From: an uncultured Clostridia bacterium
Lineage (GTDB): Bacteria > Bacillota > Clostridia > Oscillospirales > CAG-272
Direction: 5' to 3'
Assembly: GCA_905235755.1 (NCBI GenBank)
Contig: CAJONA010000004.1
Coordinates: 1-20,510 of the forward strand
DNA: 20,510 nt
Part shown: in pieces, positions 1 through 6,651 of the stretch
How the letters are laid out: each line of letters opens with the position of its first letter
Position numbering within the stretch: position 1 is the stretch's first letter
The notes under the pieces: model-generated
Seen by the model: the letters and a program-made list of their open reading frames with translations, nothing else
Database searches by the model: none
Told to the model about the DNA's origin: nothing
Made by a program: the position numbers and the translations under genes

Positions 1-44
1 ATATGAACAATTTGTAAAATCGGAACAAAAACATATTTTTGATA

Positions 45-73
45 TTTACTTTTTTTAAAAGCGGTGATATAAT
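45..73 (+). promoter_or_regulatory. Sigma-A-type promoter of the nfeD-SPFH operon
   Basis: A TATAAT -10 box lies at 68-73, preceded by TGA (65-67), giving an extended -10. A weaker -35 match, TTTACT, sits at 45-50 with a 17-bp spacer. The expected transcription start near 80 leaves a leader of about 40 nt before the NfeD start. The ribosome site GGAGGT precedes the ATG at 123. Confidence 0.7.
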
Positions 74-122
74 TATTGTGTAAGGCTCAAATGCTTAAAA
101 AACAGATCGGAGGTACAGTAAA

Positions 123-542
123 ATGATCTTATACATATGGGTAGGTATCATATTTCTCGCCATAGTTTTTGAAGCGATAACAGCCGACCTTGTATCTATA
201 TGGTTCATTCCGAGCGCGATAGTGTCGCTTGTGCTTTATTTGCTCAACGTACCGGAATGGATACAGGTCGTCGTGTTCATAGCGCTCTCGTTTGTCCTGC
301 TTGTCACGTTCAAATTGTTCTTTGGAAAGAAAAAGCGTAAAAAAGAGACGCGCACAAACGCCGACGCCGTCATAGGTCAGAATGCCGTCGTTTCCGAGCG
401 GATATGCAACATCGAGCAGACAGGCGCTGTCAAGGTCATGGGCAAGGAATGGACCGCGCGTTCAAGCGACGACTCGACTTTTGAGGTCGGCGAGGTGGTT
501 ACCGTTACCGAAATACGCGGCGTAAAACTTATCTGTAAATAA
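123..542 (+). CDS. NfeD-like membrane protein (short form)
   Basis: This 139-residue protein has about three hydrophobic segments (roughly residues 2-22, 25-43 and 46-67). A basic linker (KKKRKK) and a soluble C-terminal domain of about 65 residues follow. The C-terminal part fits the OB-fold NfeD domain, with a VxGxxAVV-like start and a GEVVTVTEIRGVKLIC end. Short NfeD proteins are typically encoded next to an SPFH/stomatin partner and are thought to act with it in membrane microdomains. Here the SPFH gene starts 24 bp downstream on the same strand. A clear GGAGGT ribosome site lies at the right distance. The long NfeD form carries an N-terminal ClpP-like protease domain, which is absent here. 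Confidence 0.88.
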   Translation: MILYIWVGIIFLAIVFEAITADLVSIWFIPSAIVSLVLYLLNVPEWIQVVVFIALSFVLLVTFKLFFGKKKRKKETRTNADAVIGQNAVVSERICNIEQTGAVKVMGKEWTARSSDDSTFEVGEVVTVTEIRGVKLICK

Positions 543-566
543 ATTTTAAGAAAAGAGGTATATATT

Positions 567-1502
567 ATGGGACCATTTATAGCATTGGGAATTGTCGTAT
601 TTTTGATATTTGTGATCATCATTTCAAATATCCACATCGTGCCGCAGGCACGTGCATACGTCGTTGAACGTCTCGGCACGTACTACGCGACATGGCACAC
701 GGGACTTCACATCAAAGTGCCGTTTATCGAGAAGATATCAAAACGAGTATCGCTCATGGAGCAGGTGGCGGACTTTCCGCCGCAGGCCGTTATCACAAAA
801 GATAACGTAAAAATGCAGGTCGACACGGTCGTTTTCTTCCAGATAACAGACTGTAAACTCTACGCATACGGAGTTGAAAATCCGATGTCCGCCATCGAAA
901 ATCTGACGGCGACGACGCTCCGTAACATCATAGGCGATCTCGAACTCGACGCCACCCTCACGTCGCGCGACATCATCAACACGAAGATGCGCGCCATCCT
1001 CGACGAAGCGACGGACCCGTGGGGCATCAAGATCAACCGCGTGGAACTCAAAAACATCATACCGCCGAAGGAAATTCAGGACGCCATGGAGAAGCAGATG
1101 AAAGCCGAGCGCGAACGCCGCGAAGCCATCCTCCGTGCGGAAGGTGAAAAGAACGCCACAGTCCTCGTTGCCGAAGGTAAGAAGCAGGCGATGATCCTCG
1201 ACGCAGAGGCTCAGAAGCAGAAACAGATCCTCATCGCAGAAGCTGAAAAAGAAGCTCGCATACGCCGCGCGGAAGGCGAAGCGGAAGCGATCCTCCAAGT
1301 TCAGACGGCTACAGCCGAAGGTATCAAGCGCATCAACGAATCGGCTCCGTCCGAAAAATTCATCGCGATACGCAGCCTCGAAGCATTCGAGAAAGCGGCG
1401 GACGGTCAGTCGACGAAGATCATTATCCCGTCGGAAATTCAAGGGCTCGCAGGACTTGCGACATCAGTCGCCGAGCTTGCTAAAAAAGACGGAACAAAAT
1501 AA
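567..1502 (+). CDS. SPFH/Band 7 (stomatin-like, QmcA-type) membrane protein
   Basis: This 311-residue protein has an N-terminal membrane anchor (about residues 3-20) and an SPFH/PHB domain from about 25 to 200. An Ala/Glu/Lys/Arg-rich helical stretch at about 175-245 (AEGEK, AEAQKQ, AEAEKEAR) should form a coiled coil for oligomerisation. Motifs such as VPFIEK, ITKDNV, NIIGDLELD and WGIKINRVELKNI are typical of paraslipin/stomatin proteins. Family members assemble into large membrane rings and scaffold or regulate membrane proteases. The gene follows nfeD by 24 bp with an AGAGG ribosome site, so the two are almost certainly co-transcribed. Length is normal for the family. The tandem terminator array starts directly after its stop codon. 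Confidence 0.93.
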   Translation: MGPFIALGIVVFLIFVIIISNIHIVPQARAYVVERLGTYYATWHTGLHIKVPFIEKISKRVSLMEQVADFPPQAVITKDNVKMQVDTVVFFQITDCKLYAYGVENPMSAIENLTATTLRNIIGDLELDATLTSRDIINTKMRAILDEATDPWGIKINRVELKNIIPPKEIQDAMEKQMKAERERREAILRAEGEKNATVLVAEGKKQAMILDAEAQKQKQILIAEAEKEARIRRAEGEAEAILQVQTATAEGIKRINESAPSEKFIAIRSLEAFEKAADGQSTKIIIPSEIQGLAGLATSVAELAKKDGTK

Positions 1503-1505
1503 ATA

Positions 1506-1845
1506 TTCATCAAAATATCCCCGCTCTCGCGGGGATATTTTTTTATACCGTCATCAAAATGTCCCCGCTCTCGCGGGGATATTTTTTATATCGTCATCAA
1601 ATCATCCCCGCTCTCGCGGGGATATTTTTTATACCGTCATCAAATCATCCCCGCTCTCGCGGGGATATTTTTTATACCGTCATCAAATTATCCCCGCTCT
1701 CGCGGGGATATTTTTTATACCGTCATCAAATTATCCCCGCTCTCGCGGGGATATTTTTTATATCGTTTATCAAAATATCCCCGCTCTCGCGGGGATATTT
1801 TTTATACCGTCATCAAATTATCCCCGCTCTCGCGGGGATATTTTT
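1506..1845 (+). repeat. Tandem array of eight terminator-like hairpin units (43/44 bp period)
   Basis: Eight copies of CCCCGCTCTCGCGGGG lie at 1519, 1563, 1606, 1649, 1692, 1735, 1779 and 1822 (first base), spaced 44, 43, 43, 43, 43, 44 and 43 bp. Each forms a perfect 6-bp stem with a TCTC loop, extended by flanking AT/TA pairs, and is followed on the plus strand by ATATTTTTT or a close variant. The 27-28 bases between hairpins are also nearly identical (ATACCGTCATCAAA core), so the whole unit is repeated. On the plus strand each copy looks like an intrinsic terminator; on the minus strand the T tract is poor. The array fills the gap between two convergent genes and encodes no believable protein. 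Confidence 0.95.
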
Positions 1846-1847
1846 AT

Positions 1848-2735
1848 TCAAAACAGTTTTTTCGGGTATATGCCGTCGCGTTTGAGTCCTCTGGCGAACT
1901 CGCGGAAAGGTTCGCTGTCGTCGCGGTACGTGACGCCCTTCCATTCCGCATTGGTGTCGAGGACGCGCATCGTTCCGCGCCCGCTGTCGAGCATAGCCTG
2001 GACCGCGCTCGGCAGATAAAATTCACAGCTCGACAGATCGCTTTCGTTTTTATTCAGAAAATCATCAAAAAGCGCTCCCAGCCCGGTGCAGAACGACGGC
2101 GTAAAGCCGAAGCACGTCATTGATACGAGTTGGTCATCGTCAAGCGTTTCGGTCGAGCCGTCGGAGAATGTGTTGATCACCGTGCCGCCCGCGCGCTCGA
2201 TCTTTTTGTATTCGGTTATGCTCTTTAACATTCCGTTTTCCGTCACGCATACGCCGCGCGAAACGGTGCCGTTCGGGCTGAGCGTATTTTTGACCTTGTA
2301 TCCGACCATACACCACTCGCCGTCTTTTGCACCTTTCAAAAACTCCGCTGTCTTTTCAAACGGATCGTATCCGTAAAAATCGTCCGCATTGACGACCGCG
2401 AACGGCTCGTCGATCATGCCTACGGAAAGTATGGCGTGTCCCGTGCCGAACGGCTTCGTCCTTCCCTGCGGGAACGTGTGTCCGCTCGGAAGCTCGGGCT
2501 TTTGGTATGCGTATCTGAAATCGATCCCGGCGCGGCGCATACGAGCGCCGATCTTTTCTTCAAAAAGCGCCTCATGCTCGGGACGGATGACAAAAACGAT
2601 CTTATCAAATCCCGCGCGGCATGCGTCAAACACGGTAAAATCAATAATATATTCGCCGTCGTCCGTGACAGGTGTGAGCTGTTTGAGTCCGCCGAAGCGC
2701 GAGCCCATGCCCGCCGCCATTATAACTAATGTCAT
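1848..2735 (-). CDS. Sugar-phosphate nucleotidyltransferase family protein
   Basis: This 295-residue protein begins with the NTP-transferase signature AAGMGSRFGGLKQL (residues 7-20), in which GxGxRxG and the lysine bind the nucleotide triphosphate. A metal-binding VNADDFYG motif lies near residue 115. Family members join a nucleoside triphosphate to a sugar phosphate to make an activated sugar for polysaccharide or cell-wall synthesis. The exact substrate cannot be read from the sequence, and the protein is not a close textbook GalU or RmlA. The ATG at 2735 has an AGGGAAG ribosome site and a good upstream promoter. Its stop lies just after the tandem hairpin array, whose last copy may serve as a weak terminator in this direction. 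Confidence 0.85.
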   Translation of the reverse strand: MTLVIMAAGMGSRFGGLKQLTPVTDDGEYIIDFTVFDACRAGFDKIVFVIRPEHEALFEEKIGARMRRAGIDFRYAYQKPELPSGHTFPQGRTKPFGTGHAILSVGMIDEPFAVVNADDFYGYDPFEKTAEFLKGAKDGEWCMVGYKVKNTLSPNGTVSRGVCVTENGMLKSITEYKKIERAGGTVINTFSDGSTETLDDDQLVSMTCFGFTPSFCTGLGALFDDFLNKNESDLSSCEFYLPSAVQAMLDSGRGTMRVLDTNAEWKGVTYRDDSEPFREFARGLKRDGIYPKKLF

Positions 2736-2767
2736 AGTTCTTCCCTCTCGATTGTTTTATCTTTGTT

Positions 2768-2796
2768 ATTTTATCACAAATGTGCAATAATTTCAA
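2768..2796 (-). promoter_or_regulatory. Promoter of the nucleotidyltransferase gene
   Basis: Read on the minus strand, TTGAAA (2796-2791) is followed by a 17-bp spacer and TAAAAT (2773-2768), with TGA directly before the -10. The predicted start leaves a short leader of roughly 25 nt before the ATG at 2735. The spacer contains the small inverted repeat CACAAATGTG. Confidence 0.7.
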
Positions 2797-2854
2797 TATA
2801 AAAACGGAATATATCATCAAAATATACAATATATTTTTGTCGAGGTGATATATT

Positions 2855-3355
2855 ATGAAAAAATTTTTAGCCGCGATAACGCTGCTGGCGTTGCTTTTTA
2901 TTCCGTCATGCGCGAAAGTGTCGATGAAAGATCTGCTTCAATTTCAAAACTGCGACTACACCGCAAAGCTGACGACATCCGACGAAAACGAGCAGATAGA
3001 TGTCGATATCACAAAGGACGGAAACACGTACACATTCACGGTCGACGGAAAATATACATTTGTATATAACGGAGAAAAATGGAGCATTTCTTATAACGGG
3101 CTGACTCTCCCTTTGTCGGGCGAAGCGCTGAAAAAGTCGCTGCCGCAAAAGCTGCTCGACGCGCTGACGTCGTCTCAAAGCGACGGCTGGAGCATCACGA
3201 AAGAAAATGCGGGAGGCATATCTCTTTACGTCTGCGAGTGCGCGACGCGGCAAGTAAAGCTGTTTATCGACGCCGACACATCTCTCCCCCTTAAAATAAT
3301 ATGCGGCGGCGTCGAGTTTGACGTCGTTAAATTCGAAATATCGTCGTCGCAATAG
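2855..3355 (+). CDS. Predicted lipoprotein of unknown function
   Basis: This 166-residue protein has a lipoprotein signal peptide: a basic start (MKK), a hydrophobic core to about residue 16, and the lipobox IPSC with Cys19 as the lipid-modified residue. The mature part is polar and beta-rich and has no motif I recognise. Repeated phrases such as YTFTVDGKYTF and NGEKWSISYNG suggest an outer-surface beta-sheet domain of the kind found in Firmicute lipoproteins with LolA/LppX-like folds; this is a guess from appearance. An AGGTGA ribosome site precedes the ATG. The gene is a single unit closed by a strong terminator, transcribed away from the nucleotidyltransferase gene. Confidence 0.8.
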   Translation: MKKFLAAITLLALLFIPSCAKVSMKDLLQFQNCDYTAKLTTSDENEQIDVDITKDGNTYTFTVDGKYTFVYNGEKWSISYNGLTLPLSGEALKKSLPQKLLDALTSSQSDGWSITKENAGGISLYVCECATRQVKLFIDADTSLPLKIICGGVEFDVVKFEISSSQ

Positions 3356-3360
3356 CATAA

Positions 3361-3384
3361 AACTCCGCCGAGGCGGAGTTTTTG
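3361..3384 (+). terminator. Intrinsic terminator of the lipoprotein gene
   Basis: The inverted repeat AACTCCGCC/GGCGGAGTT (3361-3369 and 3372-3380) is followed by a T tract. It begins 5 bp after the lipoprotein stop codon. Confidence 0.88.
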
Positions 3385-3424
3385 TCTTTTTCACACGATT
3401 TTTCCGCAAAGCTTTCATATTATG

Positions 3425-3463
3425 CGCCGCTAACTTGACAAGATCAAAACGCGGCGGTATAAT
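3425..3463 (+). promoter_or_regulatory. Consensus promoter of the first SGNH hydrolase gene, with flanking inverted repeats
   Basis: TTGACA (3435-3440), a 17-bp spacer and TATAAT (3458-3463) match the sigma-A consensus exactly. CGCCGC at 3425-3430 and GCGGCG at 3451-3456 form an inverted repeat that brackets the -35 box. A second small repeat, TTGACAAGATCAA (3435-3447), covers the -35 itself. These could be operator sites, because a promoter this strong would otherwise be expected to fire constantly. The leader to the ATG at 3494 is about 24 nt. Confidence 0.88.
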
Positions 3464-3493
3464 GGAATAAATTAAAGATAAAATGAGGTTTTT

Positions 3494-4555
3494 ATGAGCA
3501 TCAAGACATTTTCTTTTGATTATGCGGAATACCCCGACGACGTATGGTACGACGTCAGACAGTCGCCGATAAAGATCTACGGTCTTTACGAGCCGCTTCA
3601 AAACAAACGGTTTTTCCGCATTCCGGAAAGCGTCGCCGAAGCGACGAGCGAGGGCGTCAAGGGGCTGAATTACAATACCGCGGGCGGAAGACTCGCGTTC
3701 GCAACCGACTCGCCGCACATAGCGATACACGCGGTCATGCCCGAATATCATATTATGAAGCATATGCCGCGCAGCGCCAGCGCGGGTTTTGACGTTTACA
3801 TCGACGACGGCAAGATGCAGCAATACTGCGGCTCGATATTTCCTCCCGCCGTGACGGTCGAGGATTATTTTCACGCATGCAACTCGTTCACCGTTTCGGG
3901 CAAAGTCAAAAATTACGTAGTGAACTTCCCTCTTTACGACTCGGTCGACGAGGTATATGTCGGGCTCGCTCCCGGCTCCGTTCTTCTCCCGTACGATAAC
4001 GCGTACACATCCGACGCGCCGATGATCTTTTACGGCTCGTCGATAACGCAGGGCGGGTGCGTCTCGCGCCCGGGGCTCGCTTATGAGAGCTATATTTCGC
4101 GCCGTTTCCGCCGCGATTTTATCAATCTCGGCTTCTCCGGAAACGGTAAAGCGGAGGACGCTATCGTCGATTACATGGCGTCGCTCGATATGTCGGTGTT
4201 CGTATCCGACTATGACCACAACGCGCCGACGGTGGAATACCTCGAAGCGACGCATCACAAAATGTACGAAAAGATACGCGCCGCGCATCCCGACGTGCCG
4301 TACATCATGATATCGCGTCCTGATTTTGACTTTCACTATGATGACTCCGTACGTCGCCGCGCGGTGATACGCCGCTCATATGAGCGGGCGCTTGAAAATG
4401 GCGACAAGAACGTATATTTTATCGACGGCGAGACGCTGTTCGGCTCCGACTGCCGCGACGCTTGCACCGTCGACAGCACTCACCCAAACGACCTCGGCCA
4501 TTATAGAATGGCGTGCGTCATCGGCGACGCGATCGAGAAAATACTGAAAAAATAA
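3494..4555 (+). CDS. SGNH/GDSL hydrolase with N-terminal GxDLY-like domain
   Basis: This 353-residue protein has two parts. Residues about 20-170 resemble the beta-sandwich (GxDLY) domain that precedes some SGNH esterases, with GFDVYID at about 98-104. Residues about 176-353 form an SGNH hydrolase: block I is GSSITQG with Ser183 as likely nucleophile, Gly213 and Asn243 are candidate oxyanion-hole residues, and block V DSTHPNDLGH supplies Asp327 and His330. Family members are cytoplasmic or secreted esterases that remove acyl groups from carbohydrates or other substrates. No signal peptide is visible, so a cytoplasmic role is likely. The ribosome site is modest (AATGAGG). It converges on a second, unrelated-looking SGNH hydrolase. 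Confidence 0.87.
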   Translation: MSIKTFSFDYAEYPDDVWYDVRQSPIKIYGLYEPLQNKRFFRIPESVAEATSEGVKGLNYNTAGGRLAFATDSPHIAIHAVMPEYHIMKHMPRSASAGFDVYIDDGKMQQYCGSIFPPAVTVEDYFHACNSFTVSGKVKNYVVNFPLYDSVDEVYVGLAPGSVLLPYDNAYTSDAPMIFYGSSITQGGCVSRPGLAYESYISRRFRRDFINLGFSGNGKAEDAIVDYMASLDMSVFVSDYDHNAPTVEYLEATHHKMYEKIRAAHPDVPYIMISRPDFDFHYDDSVRRRAVIRRSYERALENGDKNVYFIDGETLFGSDCRDACTVDSTHPNDLGHYRMACVIGDAIEKILKK

Positions 4556-4583
4556 ACGCGCCATACGCGCGTTTATTTTTTTA
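4551..4583. terminator. Bidirectional terminator shared by the two convergent SGNH genes
   Basis: AATAAACGCGC (4551-4561) pairs with GCGCGTTTATT (4567-4577) around a 5-nt loop, an 11-bp perfect stem with T-rich tails on both strands. The stop codon of the plus-strand gene (4553-4555) and that of the minus-strand gene (4573-4575) both lie within the stem. Confidence 0.9.
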
Positions 4584-5343
4584 TAATGTCGTCAAAAAAT
4601 TTGCATATCTCGCCATCGATTATCGCGTGTCCCGCCTCAGTCGGATGCATGCCGTCCTCACATATCAGATCGGGGAAATCATGCCTGACTATAAACGCGC
4701 TTCTCAGGTCGATGACGGGGCAATCCATCTCTTCGGCGATATCTTTGCATATATCGGAATAATGTTCCTGCCAGCGATATATCATACTCACGTCGCCGAG
4801 CCATTTCAAAATGTTCTCGCGCGAAAGGCCGCCGGCCTTGCATATATACGTCAAAAACTTTTCCGCATCTATCGGAGGCGGTATCAATATGACGGGAGAA
4901 CTTCCGCACGAGCGCACATATTCTATCGCCTCGATGTAATTACCGCGAAAATCCTCCGGGCTGACGCACGGACTGTGCTCCTGTTCGGGATGCTCCGAAA
5001 CGTCGCGCCAATTGAAATTGCAGTCGTTGCCGCCGTATTCGAGAAATATAAAATCGGGGCGGTTTTCAATATCGACGAGCCGTTTGATCTGTTCGACGAT
5101 TTGCTTGCTCGTGTATCCTATCTTGCCGTTGTTCTCGATAGATATACCGTAGTTCTTGCGCGCGTCCTCAAAGCGGCGCTTGTAAGAGCGATATTTTCCC
5201 GTTTCGCTGTCGAGCATGACGCCGCGAATAACGCTGTCGCCGAATACGCCGATACGCATATTTTTTCCAAATCCGAGCAGAAAGTTTTTGAGTTTAGAAA
5301 GCTCGGCGGATATTCCTTTTTTCTCTTTTTCGACATTAGACAT
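4573..5343 (-). CDS. SGNH/GDSL-family hydrolase
   Basis: This 256-residue protein shows all classic SGNH blocks: GDS at 35-37 (Ser37 nucleophile), GGND at 104-107 (Asn106 oxyanion residue), and DGMHPTEAGH with Asp230 and His233 completing the triad. The family covers esterases, lipases and carbohydrate deacetylases; the substrate here is unknown. No signal peptide is present, so it probably acts in the cytoplasm. I place the start at the ATG at 5343, because GGTGA lies at good distance upstream; the frame remains open to a GTG at 5355, which would put the start inside that ribosome site. Its own promoter is a perfect consensus overlapped by a palindrome. Confidence 0.88.
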   Translation of the reverse strand: MSNVEKEKKGISAELSKLKNFLLGFGKNMRIGVFGDSVIRGVMLDSETGKYRSYKRRFEDARKNYGISIENNGKIGYTSKQIVEQIKRLVDIENRPDFIFLEYGGNDCNFNWRDVSEHPEQEHSPCVSPEDFRGNYIEAIEYVRSCGSSPVILIPPPIDAEKFLTYICKAGGLSRENILKWLGDVSMIYRWQEHYSDICKDIAEEMDCPVIDLRSAFIVRHDFPDLICEDGMHPTEAGHAIIDGEICKFFDDIIKK

Positions 5344-5366
5344 TGTTATCACCACAACTTGTTATT

Positions 5367-5409
5367 TAGTTTTCAAAACTATTATACACAATTGCCTTTA
5401 TTATGTCAA
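5367..5409 (-). promoter_or_regulatory. Consensus promoter plus palindromic operator for the second SGNH gene
   Basis: On the minus strand TTGACA (5409-5404), a 17-bp spacer and TATAAT (5386-5381) match consensus exactly. Directly downstream, TAGTTTTCAAAACTA (5367-5381) is a perfect 15-bp palindrome with 7-bp arms around one central base, and it covers the expected transcription start. This placement is that of a repressor operator. The matching regulator is not obvious in the window. Confidence 0.85.
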
Positions 5410-5448
5410 GCAAATTTTAAAAATATTTTTCATATTTTCTTAAAACTA

Positions 5449-5477
5449 TTGAATTTGTGTCGAAAATGTGATATCAT
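5449..5477 (+). promoter_or_regulatory. Promoter of the DUF1836 gene
   Basis: TTGAAT (5449-5454), a 17-bp spacer and TATCAT (5472-5477) with TGA just before the -10. The expected transcription start near 5484 leaves only about 6 nt before the ATG at 5490 but about 27 nt before the ATG at 5511, which supports the latter as the translation start. Confidence 0.7.
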
Positions 5478-5510
5478 ATACTCACTAATATGTGCAGAAA
5501 GAAGATAAAT

Positions 5511-6095
5511 ATGAAAAACGCCTTTACCGCAGCCGCCGAAAAACTGTCGGTTTTCAAATTGCCGCGATACAAAGACCTTCCGGAGATCGATCTTTATATG
5601 GATCAGGTCATATCCGTCTCCGAAAAATATCTCTCCGCGCTGAAAGTCGGCGAAAAAAGCCTCATCACACCGTCGATGATAAACAATTACGTCAAAAACG
5701 GCGTGATCCCGCCGCCGAACATGAAGAAATACACACGCGATCATCTCGCCGCGATCATTATAATCTGCTCGCTCAAACAGACGATGGAAATAACGGATAT
5801 TTCCGTCATCATCAATAAGATAACGGAAAATCGCGGCATGGAGCAGACGTTCGATTCGTTTGCCGAGATATACGAGAGCAACTTCTCGTCGCTTGTCATA
5901 TCTGCCGACGCGGCGTCGCGGGAAAAGGGCGAGTCGCTGTACACAATAATGGTCGAAAACGCAATAATTTCGAGCGCGGCACGCACGATAGTCAAATACG
6001 CGCTTTCGTCTCTCGAAGAGCCCGCGCCCAAAGATCCCGATCCGCCGAAACCGCAGAAAAAGAAAAAGTCAAAACCCGAAGAGATCGAGAGTTGA
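5511..6095 (+). CDS. DUF1836 domain protein, probable MerR-like DNA-binding regulator
   Basis: This protein of 194 residues carries the DUF1836 signature: LPRYKDLPEIDLYMDQV near the start, SLITPSMINNYVKNGVIPPP (a MerR-like helix-turn-helix and wing) and KKYTRDHLAAIIIICSLKQ. The family is widespread in Firmicutes and is presumed to bind DNA; no target is established to my knowledge. The C-terminus is a low-complexity tail rich in Pro, Lys and Glu. I prefer the ATG at 5511 over the upstream ATG at 5490, which lacks a ribosome site and sits almost on the predicted transcription start. The ribosome site at 5511 (AAGAAG) is itself weak. A terminator-like hairpin lies 35 bp downstream, fused to the next gene's start. 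Confidence 0.85.
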   Translation: MKNAFTAAAEKLSVFKLPRYKDLPEIDLYMDQVISVSEKYLSALKVGEKSLITPSMINNYVKNGVIPPPNMKKYTRDHLAAIIIICSLKQTMEITDISVIINKITENRGMEQTFDSFAEIYESNFSSLVISADAASREKGESLYTIMVENAIISSAARTIVKYALSSLEEPAPKDPDPPKPQKKKKSKPEEIES

Positions 6096-6129
6096 CGCCT
6101 GTCATCCGTATATTTGTAATATAAATCAA

Positions 6130-6177
6130 AGCCTCCGAATAAATATTTACAGAAATATTCGTTTGGAGGCTATTTTT
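6130..6177 (+). promoter_or_regulatory. Terminator-like hairpin that contains the ribosome site of the next gene
   Basis: AGCCTCC (6130-6136) pairs with GGAGGCT (6165-6171). Inside, GAAT pairs with GTTT (two wobbles), an A/C mismatch follows, and AATATTT (6142-6148) pairs with AAATATT (6153-6159) around an ACAG loop. The result is a stem of about 18 bp interrupted once, followed by TATTTTTATG. The GGAGG on its 3' side is the only ribosome site for the ATG at 6178. The element can be read as the terminator of the DUF1836 gene, a ribosome-site lock, or both. Confidence 0.8.
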
Positions 6178-6651
6178 ATGCGCATTTGGTCAGTCCGTTC
6201 AACAACACTGAAATTCACGCTCGTACTCGTTTTATCAGTTATCGCCGTTTCGGCGCTCGTCATTTTTGTTCCTTCCGCCGGCGACGCGGCAGTCGCGTCC
6301 GGGATATCATATTCGAATATCGATTCCAACGCCGACCGCATAGCGTTCATATCGCAATTCGGCTGGACTGTCGAGCAAGATCCCGTCGAGGAGGTCGAGG
6401 TGACGATACCGAAAGAATTTGACAACGTTTACAGCGAGTACAACGATATTCAGCTCTCGCAAGGTTTGAGTTTGTCGAAATACCGCGGCAAAGATGTCGT
6501 GAGATATACATATACCGTCACAAATTACGAGGACTTTGACGGCACGGTCTACATAAATCTGCTCGTCTATAAAAATAAAATAATCGGCGGAGACATATGC
6601 TCCGCCGACGGTAACGGCTTTGTGTGCGGTTTTTCGGGAGAAAAAAATTAA
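6178..6651 (+). CDS. DUF4830 domain protein, membrane-anchored
   Basis: This protein of 157 residues has one N-terminal hydrophobic helix (about residues 10-32) acting as an uncleaved anchor or signal. A DUF4830 domain follows: NADRIAFISQFGWTVEQDP, EVTIPKEFDNVYSEYNDIQ, GLSLSKYRGKDVVRYTYTV and a C-terminal NLLVYKNKIIGGDICS. The family is common in Clostridia and has no known function. The ATG at 6178 is the only sensible start, since GGAGG ends 9 bases before it; an in-frame TTG at 6163 would lie inside the hairpin. The gene ends tail-to-tail with the BlaI-type gene, the two stop codons sharing the sequence TTAA. Confidence 0.85.
   Translation: MRIWSVRSTTLKFTLVLVLSVIAVSALVIFVPSAGDAAVASGISYSNIDSNADRIAFISQFGWTVEQDPVEEVEVTIPKEFDNVYSEYNDIQLSQGLSLSKYRGKDVVRYTYTVTNYEDFDGTVYINLLVYKNKIIGGDICSADGNGFVCGFSGEKN

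Noticed and set aside
738..1442. 234-codon minus-strand open frame within the SPFH gene
   Set aside because: Antisense shadow of a well-supported SPFH protein; no ribosome site and Phe/Arg/Asp-biased composition.
1506..1845. CRISPR array
   Set aside because: Period and hairpin look CRISPR-like, but the would-be spacers are nearly identical to each other, the T tracts form terminators, and no cas gene is nearby.
1456..2019. Repeat-rich plus-strand open frames with PRSRGDIF / PALAGIFF peptides (1456-2019, 1559-1885)
   Set aside because: The 43-bp unit has no stop in any plus frame, so it gives long open frames by chance. The peptide cycles through frames, has no ribosome site, and overlaps real genes at both ends.
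2906..4336. 476-codon minus-strand open frame
   Set aside because: It runs antisense through the lipoprotein gene, its terminator, a consensus promoter and the SGNH gene. The Arg/Val/His-rich composition is typical of an antisense shadow.
3494..5343. The two SGNH hydrolases as a recent tandem or inverted duplication
   Set aside because: Block I (GSSITQG versus GDSVIRG), domain layout and length differ greatly, so they are distant family members, not recent copies.
4513..5508. 331-codon plus-strand open frame
   Set aside because: It is antisense to the second SGNH hydrolase, whose catalytic motifs are complete, and it crosses the shared terminator and that gene's promoter.
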